A DNA stretch of 64,000 bases from Bacillus carboniphilus (GTDB lineage Bacteria > Bacillota > Bacilli > Bacillales > JC228): assembly GCF_039522365.1 (NCBI RefSeq), contig NZ_BAAADJ010000061.1:1-64000 (forward strand), in the 5' to 3' direction. Every line of letters starts with the position of its first letter. Position 1 is the first letter of the stretch. Positions 59,162 to 64,000 of the stretch are shown in pieces. The translations under genes were made by a program, and so were the position numbers. Below the pieces are notes generated by a model. It worked only from the letters and a program-made list of their open reading frames with translations. It did not search any database and was not told the DNA's origin.

Positions 59162-60940
59162 ATGAAAAGAAAACAATTTCTATTACTAATGATCATGTTC
59201 CTCATCGCTTCTCTGTTCCTTGCAGCCTGTTCCGAAGATAAAGAAGAAGGTCAGAAAAAGGACCCGGATACAGAAGAAAAGGACAATAAGGAAGAAAAAG
59301 ATAATGAAGAACAAAATCCAACTACAAGTGAACCTGTAGATGGAGGAACCATTACTTACGCCATGGAAAGTGAATTTGAAGGCCTTTTGGATCAAGTTTA
59401 TTTTTCTGGCCAATCAGATGCAGAAATTTTGGCCTTCACTTCTGAAAATATGATTTCTTTTGACGAAAACTTGAAGCCTATCCCATGGTTAGCTGAGTGG
59501 TCTGTATCTGAAGATAATAAGACATACACATTTACTTTAGTTAAAGACGACATCAAGTGGCATAATGGGGAAACCTTAACCATGGAAGATTGGGTATTTG
59601 CCATTGAAACGATTGCACATCCTGATTACACTGGACCAAGATATGTTAACGTCCAAGATATTGTTGGTGCTGAAGAGTTCAAAGCTGGGACTGCAGACAG
59701 CATTACTGGTTTAGTCATGTCAGACGACAAACAAACATTAAGTGTTACTTTTAAAGAAGCAAAAATTAACAACCTGACAAACCTATGGACGGCTCCTATG
59801 TCTAAGAAAGCATTCGAAGGAATTGCTGTTGCAGATATGGAAGAGTCTGATCCAGTTCGTAAAAATCCAGTAGGTACAGGTCCATTTAAAATTGTAAATA
59901 TCCTCCCTGGTGAATCCATTGAAATGGAAAAACACGCAGACTACTGGAGAGGCTCACCACACCTAGATAAACTTATCGTAAAAGTTATTGATGGTTCGTT
60001 AATGGTTGGGGAATTAGAAACAGGGAACGTTCATATGAGTGCTTTCCATCCATCTATTCTTCCTCAAGTTGAAGAATTAAAGAATGTTGAGATTGTGGAA
60101 GTGCCTGGTTTATCTTATTACTACGTTGGATTTAAAATGGGTAAATGGGATGGTAGCAAGAACGTAATGGATCCAAATAATAAATATGTCGATAAAGACC
60201 TAAGAAAAGCAATGCTTTACGCCATTAACCGTCAAGAGTGGGTAGATGCATTTTTCAGTGGTCTTGGTGGTCCGGTTAATACACCAAGCCCATCCGCTCA
60301 CTGGATTACAGCTTCTAGTGATGAACTACCAAATAACTATGAGTTTAATCCAGATAAAGCGATGGAATTACTAGATGAGGCTGGATATGTAGATGTAGAC
60401 GGCGACGGTTTCCGCGAAGATCCGAATGGAGATAAGTTTGTTATTAACTTCGGTCACTATGACACTGGTAACCCAACTTACGAGGCACGTGCCAGAGCTA
60501 TCACACAATACTGGGGAGATGTCGGTCTTCAAGCTGAATTAACGATGACTGAAGTCAACCTTTATTATGAGATGGTAGAAAACGACGATCCTGCGATTGA
60601 AGTATTCTACGCAGGATGGGGAACAGGTTCTGATCCAGATCCGTATGGACTTTGGGCAGAAGATGCGCTATGGAACTACCCACGTTGGGTTAATAAAGAT
60701 TCTGACCAACTTATGTTAGATGCACTAAATATGGATCTACTCAAGGATGCAAATGGTCAAATTAGTGATGAAAAACGAAAAGAGATTTATGTTGAATGGC
60801 AAAAAATCATGAACGAAGAGCTACCAGTTCTTCCGATTATGGAGCTTAGAGATGCATGGGCTCTAAACAGCAACTTAAAAGGAGTCTCTTTCGGCGTTAA
60901 TGGATTTAACCCACCAAATGAATGGTGGTTTGAACAGTAA
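59162..60940 (+). CDS. oligopeptide ABC transporter substrate-binding lipoprotein (first copy)
   Basis: 592 aa SBP_bac_5 protein. Signal peptide ending FLAAC, Cys23 lipidated, then an acidic linker (EEKDNEEQNP). Core motifs: YTFTLVKDDIKWHNGETLTMEDWVFAIETI, DPVRKNPVGTGPFKIVN and LRKAMLYAINRQEWVDAFF. No permease or ATPase genes adjoin, so it must share a transporter encoded elsewhere. It is followed by a close paralogue with a matching leader and terminator, the product of tandem duplication. Confidence 0.92.
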   Translation: MKRKQFLLLMIMFLIASLFLAACSEDKEEGQKKDPDTEEKDNKEEKDNEEQNPTTSEPVDGGTITYAMESEFEGLLDQVYFSGQSDAEILAFTSENMISFDENLKPIPWLAEWSVSEDNKTYTFTLVKDDIKWHNGETLTMEDWVFAIETIAHPDYTGPRYVNVQDIVGAEEFKAGTADSITGLVMSDDKQTLSVTFKEAKINNLTNLWTAPMSKKAFEGIAVADMEESDPVRKNPVGTGPFKIVNILPGESIEMEKHADYWRGSPHLDKLIVKVIDGSLMVGELETGNVHMSAFHPSILPQVEELKNVEIVEVPGLSYYYVGFKMGKWDGSKNVMDPNNKYVDKDLRKAMLYAINRQEWVDAFFSGLGGPVNTPSPSAHWITASSDELPNNYEFNPDKAMELLDEAGYVDVDGDGFREDPNGDKFVINFGHYDTGNPTYEARARAITQYWGDVGLQAELTMTEVNLYYEMVENDDPAIEVFYAGWGTGSDPDPYGLWAEDALWNYPRWVNKDSDQLMLDALNMDLLKDANGQISDEKRKEIYVEWQKIMNEELPVLPIMELRDAWALNSNLKGVSFGVNGFNPPNEWWFEQ

Positions 60941-60992
60941 TAAACCCCCCCAAAGGTTTAGTTACTACTATAAGTTTATATCTTTGAATATA

Positions 60993-61024
60993 AGAGACCT
61001 CACATAAAAGTGGGGGCTCTTTTT
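60993..61024 (+). terminator. intrinsic terminator, first oppA-type gene
   Basis: AAGAGACCTCAC pairs with GTGGGGGCTCTT (one mismatch), then TTT. The same AAGAGACCTCAC half recurs after the paralogue. Confidence 0.85.
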
Positions 61025-61385
61025 AATTTATTTTTGCCAATCTAGGGTTGTATCGGAAAGTAGGTCAACTCTAAAAAAAAACATGGTAAAAATTACAAAA
61101 AATGAGTTTGTGCAAAATGTACAAAACGCTACATTTATCAACTTCTACTATAAACCTCTAGTAACTCAAGAAAGACAGGGCTTCTATCCTACTCTTTTAG
61201 TCCTATTAAAACTTTGGGCAATTTAGTCATTTTTCCCACGTTTCTGAAAATTTATAATTTTTTTAAAAAAAGTGTAGAATTTTAAATTCTAGTTTGATAT
61301 ATTGTTGTTAAAATTACAGAATTATTACACAATAACTGAATAGTTGTAACATAAGTCTCATTCATTTATGTTTCCATCCACTTTT
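61025..61385. other. intergenic region before the second oppA-type gene
   Basis: About 360 bp of AT-rich sequence without an ORF or repeat that I can support; TGATATATT near 61295 is a likely extended -10 of the next gene. Confidence 0.5.
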
Positions 61386-61397
61386 AAGGAGGTGATC
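61386..61397 (+). promoter_or_regulatory. extended SD-like leader element, second oppA-type gene
   Basis: AAGGAGGTGATC is fully complementary to the 16S rRNA 3' end but lies 60 nt before the start codon, the same distance as in the first copy. No usable start codon follows it closely. Confidence 0.65.
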
Positions 61398-61457
61398 TCT
61401 ACATATAGAGCTTACTTGCATTATTAAAATTACTAGATTTTTGGGGGGAAACAAAAA

Positions 61458-63248
61458 ATGAATTTCAAAAAATCATCAATGCTATTGATGGTCATGTTGT
61501 TAGTCCTATCTATCTTCCTAGCAGCTTGTAATAGTGGAGATAAGGAAGAAGGCAAAACAGAAGACCCAGGTACTACAGAAAATAATGATAACGACGAAAA
61601 AGATGAAGACAGTGGCGATGAACAGCCTGCAAATGATGGACCTGTAAAAGGTGGAACTCTTACTTACGCAATGGAAAGTGAGTTCGAAGGTCTTTTAGAT
61701 CTTGCATTTTACGGAATCGCTTCTGATGCAGAAATTTTAGGGTTCATCAACGAAGGTATGTATTCTTATGATGAAAACCTTCAACCAATTCCTTGGTTAG
61801 CTGATTGGACAGTGTCAGATGATAACTTAACTTATACATTTACACTAGTTCAAGATGATATTAAGTGGCACAACGGTGAAACATTAACTATGGAGGACTG
61901 GGTATTTGCGTTAGAAACAATCGCACACCCTGATTATACAGGTCCTCGTTATAATTATGTTCAAAACGTTGTAGGTGCTGAAGAATATCACGCTGGAGAA
62001 GCGGATAGCATTTCTGGTTTAGTGATGTCTGATGACAAGCAAACACTTGAAGTTACGTTTACAAAAGCTGCAATTAACAACTTAACAAACCTTTGGTCTT
62101 ATCCAATGGCTAAAGCTGCGTTTGAAAGTATTCCTGTAGCTGAAATGGAAGAATCTGATCCTGTTCGTAAGAATCCAGTTGGGGTTGGACCATTTAAAGT
62201 AACAAACGTTCTTCCTGGTGAAGCAGTTGAAATGGTTGCTCATACAGATTACTGGAGAGGTGCTCCAAACCTTGATAAAGTTATCGTCAAAGTAATTGAT
62301 GGTGCATTAACAGTTGGGGAATTAGAAACTGGAAACATTCATATGACTGCTTTCCACCCATCTATTCTTGAACAAGTTCAAGCATTAGATAATGTTGAAA
62401 TCGTTGAAGTTCCTGGTCTTTCCTACTACTACATTGGTTTCAAAATGGGTAAATGGGATGGAAGCAAGAACATTTATGATCCAAACAATAAATACGCTAG
62501 TAAAAACTTAAGAAAAGCTATGCTTTATGCAATTAACCGTCAAGAATGGGTAGACGCATTCTTTAACGGATTAGGTGGACCAGTTAATACACCAAGTCCA
62601 TCTGCTCACTGGATTACTGCTTCTAATGACGAATTACCAAACAACTACACTTATGATCCAGCTAAAGCTGAAGAACTTCTTGACGAAGCTGGTTATGTAG
62701 ATGTTGATGGTGATGGTTTCCGTGAAGATCCAAATGGAGACAAATTTGTAATCAACTTCGGTCACTATGACACTGGTAACCCAACTTACGAGGCACGTGC
62801 TCGTGCTATCACTCAATACTGGGGTGACGTTGGTTTACAAGCTGAACTTGTTATGACAGAAGTTAACCTATACTATGACATGGTTGAAAAAGACGACCCA
62901 ACTATTGAAGCATTCTATGGTGGTTGGGGAACTGGTGCTGACCCAGATCCATCTGGATTATGGAATGAAACTGCTCTATGGAACTACCCACGTTGGGTAA
63001 ATGATGAGGCAAACGCATTATTAGATGATGCTTTAGATATGGATCTTCTAAAAGATGCTAATGGCAACATCGATAACGATAAGCGTAAAGAAATCTATAT
63101 CCAATGGCAATCTATTGTAAACGAAGAGCTACCTATGCTTCCAATCATGGAGCTTAGAGATGCTTGGGCTATTAACGAAAACGTTAAGGGCATCACATTC
63201 GGAGTAAATGGTACTAACCCTGCTAACGAGTGGTGGATTGAGCAATAA
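61458..63248 (+). CDS. oligopeptide ABC transporter substrate-binding lipoprotein (second copy)
   Basis: 596 aa paralogue, aligning with the first copy along its whole length and near-identical in the ligand-binding C-terminal half. Signal peptide ending FLAAC (Cys24); acidic linker EKDEDSGDEQ. Codon choice is strongly biased to preferred codons (CCA, GGT, CTT, CGT), pointing to high expression. A 47-bp block (62754-62800) is identical in DNA to the first copy (60446-60492), suggesting gene conversion. Confidence 0.93.
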   Translation: MNFKKSSMLLMVMLLVLSIFLAACNSGDKEEGKTEDPGTTENNDNDEKDEDSGDEQPANDGPVKGGTLTYAMESEFEGLLDLAFYGIASDAEILGFINEGMYSYDENLQPIPWLADWTVSDDNLTYTFTLVQDDIKWHNGETLTMEDWVFALETIAHPDYTGPRYNYVQNVVGAEEYHAGEADSISGLVMSDDKQTLEVTFTKAAINNLTNLWSYPMAKAAFESIPVAEMEESDPVRKNPVGVGPFKVTNVLPGEAVEMVAHTDYWRGAPNLDKVIVKVIDGALTVGELETGNIHMTAFHPSILEQVQALDNVEIVEVPGLSYYYIGFKMGKWDGSKNIYDPNNKYASKNLRKAMLYAINRQEWVDAFFNGLGGPVNTPSPSAHWITASNDELPNNYTYDPAKAEELLDEAGYVDVDGDGFREDPNGDKFVINFGHYDTGNPTYEARARAITQYWGDVGLQAELVMTEVNLYYDMVEKDDPTIEAFYGGWGTGADPDPSGLWNETALWNYPRWVNDEANALLDDALDMDLLKDANGNIDNDKRKEIYIQWQSIVNEELPMLPIMELRDAWAINENVKGITFGVNGTNPANEWWIEQ

Positions 63249-63322
63249 TCCACACTGTCCTCCCATAGGATTGTTATAACGGGCAAAAGAATACCATTAC
63301 TTATATTTAGGCTTTAAGGTAA

Positions 63323-63353
63323 GAGACCTCACAAAAATTGTGGGGTCTTTTAC
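63323..63353 (+). terminator. intrinsic terminator, second oppA-type gene
   Basis: AGACCTCAC pairs with GTGGGGTCT, then TTTTAC. Confidence 0.85.
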
Positions 63354-63482
63354 TTTTTAATACAACATTAGTAGCTTGCTAGCTTCAGTATTTATGTTTT
63401 TATATGGATGTAACTGGAATAATGGAGTATGATAAAGGGGTAACGTATTAAACGATTTCAGTGTTGAGGGAGTTTTTACAGC

Positions 63483-64000
63483 ATGAGCTATATTCAGAAG
63501 GGGACAACTCCGTTTCGTATGGCGAACTTAGCGTTATTTGCAGGTGGATTCAATACGTTTGCCATTCTATGGAGTACACAACCTCTACTGCCAGAAATTG
63601 CTAAGCAGTTTAATATTTCACCAACCGTATCTAGCTTAAGTGTATCGGCGACTACAATTACTTTAGCTATTAGTCTATTACTTTTTGGATCCCTATCAGA
63701 GGTGTTTGGTAGAAAGTCAGTGATGGCCATTTCTTTAATTGCCTCATCTATTCTTGTCATTTTAACGGCATTAAGTCCAAGCTTTCATTTTTTACTTTTA
63801 TTTAGAATATTACAGGGTATTGCTTTAGCTGGGTTACCAGCCGTTGCGATGGCCTATCTAGGCGAAGAAATTGAGCCAAAGAGTCTCGGTTTAGCCATGG
63901 GTTTATACATAAGTGGTAATTCCATTGGAGGAATGGGCGGCCGGATTATTAGTGGAGTTTTAACCGATCTCTTTAATTGGCAAATGGCTCTTGTTGGGAT
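63483..64000 (+). CDS. MFS transporter, partial (runs off the window)
   Basis: 172 codons of an N-terminal MFS half: QPLLPEIAKQFNISPTVSSLSVSATTITLAISLLLFGSLSEVFGRKSVM shows the antiporter-type first helices and the loop GSLSEVFGRKS, and LFRILQGIALAGLPAVAMAYLGEEI matches YnfM-like drug/arabinose-type transporters. GAGGGAG lies 10 nt before ATG 63483. The C-terminus is outside the window. Confidence 0.85.
   Translation, partial: MSYIQKGTTPFRMANLALFAGGFNTFAILWSTQPLLPEIAKQFNISPTVSSLSVSATTITLAISLLLFGSLSEVFGRKSVMAISLIASSILVILTALSPSFHFLLLFRILQGIALAGLPAVAMAYLGEEIEPKSLGLAMGLYISGNSIGGMGGRIISGVLTDLFNWQMALVG

Overview
The window looks like chromosomal DNA of an endospore-forming, low-GC Bacillaceae species. 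The evidence is AT-rich sequence, strong AGGAGG-type ribosome binding sites with frequent TTG and GTG starts, four DUF3231 proteins, YtrA-type GntR/ABC modules, CBO0543 and DIP1984 family proteins, an M-box upstream of mgtE and a FadR-type operator. No rRNA, complete tRNA, CRISPR array, prophage or transposase gene is visible. All product names rest on reading the translated sequence, not on database searches.

Layout. 1-104 is the 3' end of a group II intron. 155-17.7 kb holds mostly short, single-gene units: ArsR/SRPBCC pair, beta-propeller protein, small membrane and secreted proteins, PAP2 phosphatase, MFS transporter, alpha/beta hydrolase, MazG-like and nucleotidyltransferase-like proteins, a metallopeptidase-like protein and two tandem DUF3231 genes. 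This stretch is sprinkled with 15 copies of a compact palindromic repeat built on GGGACA/TGTCCC boxes; only one more copy occurs later, at 37.2 kb. 17.7-20.5 kb is a GntR-ABC operon. 20.6-25.7 kb carries a frameshifted TauE/SafE gene, an AlkD-like glycosylase, an MFS exporter and a CaCA antiporter. 25.9-33.7 kb holds two serine hydrolases, the second leading a complete peptide ABC transporter operon with a cre-like site in its leader. 33.8-43.1 kb holds methyltransferases, a DUF457 membrane protein, a PBP4-type peptidase, a frameshifted S41 peptidase with GNAT/HhH/methyltransferase partners, and a P-loop kinase, Nudix-THEP1 fusion and DIP1984 cluster. 43.5-46.0 kb is a second GntR-ABC module with a CPBP protease. 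46.2-57.6 kb contains TetR, PH-like, DoxX-like, GyrI-like, cyclophilin, Gfo/Idh/MocA, MFS, SCP2, DUF3231, CBO0543, MgtE and sigma-factor genes. 58.3-64 kb has a likely standalone structured RNA, a degenerate tandem array, two duplicated oligopeptide-binding lipoproteins and the start of an MFS gene.

Most notable for follow-up: the GGGACA repeat family, which has entered two coding-sequence ends; three unrelated intergenic tandem arrays (periods about 21, 52 and 20 bp); the structured RNA at 58.3 kb; a possible 24-codon leader ORF plus hairpin between the M-box terminator and mgtE; the Nudix-THEP1 fusion; and extended Shine-Dalgarno-like elements at matching distance in the leaders of both duplicated binding-protein genes. 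Two genes carry single-base frameshifts in homopolymer runs, so their raw reads deserve checking before biology is inferred.
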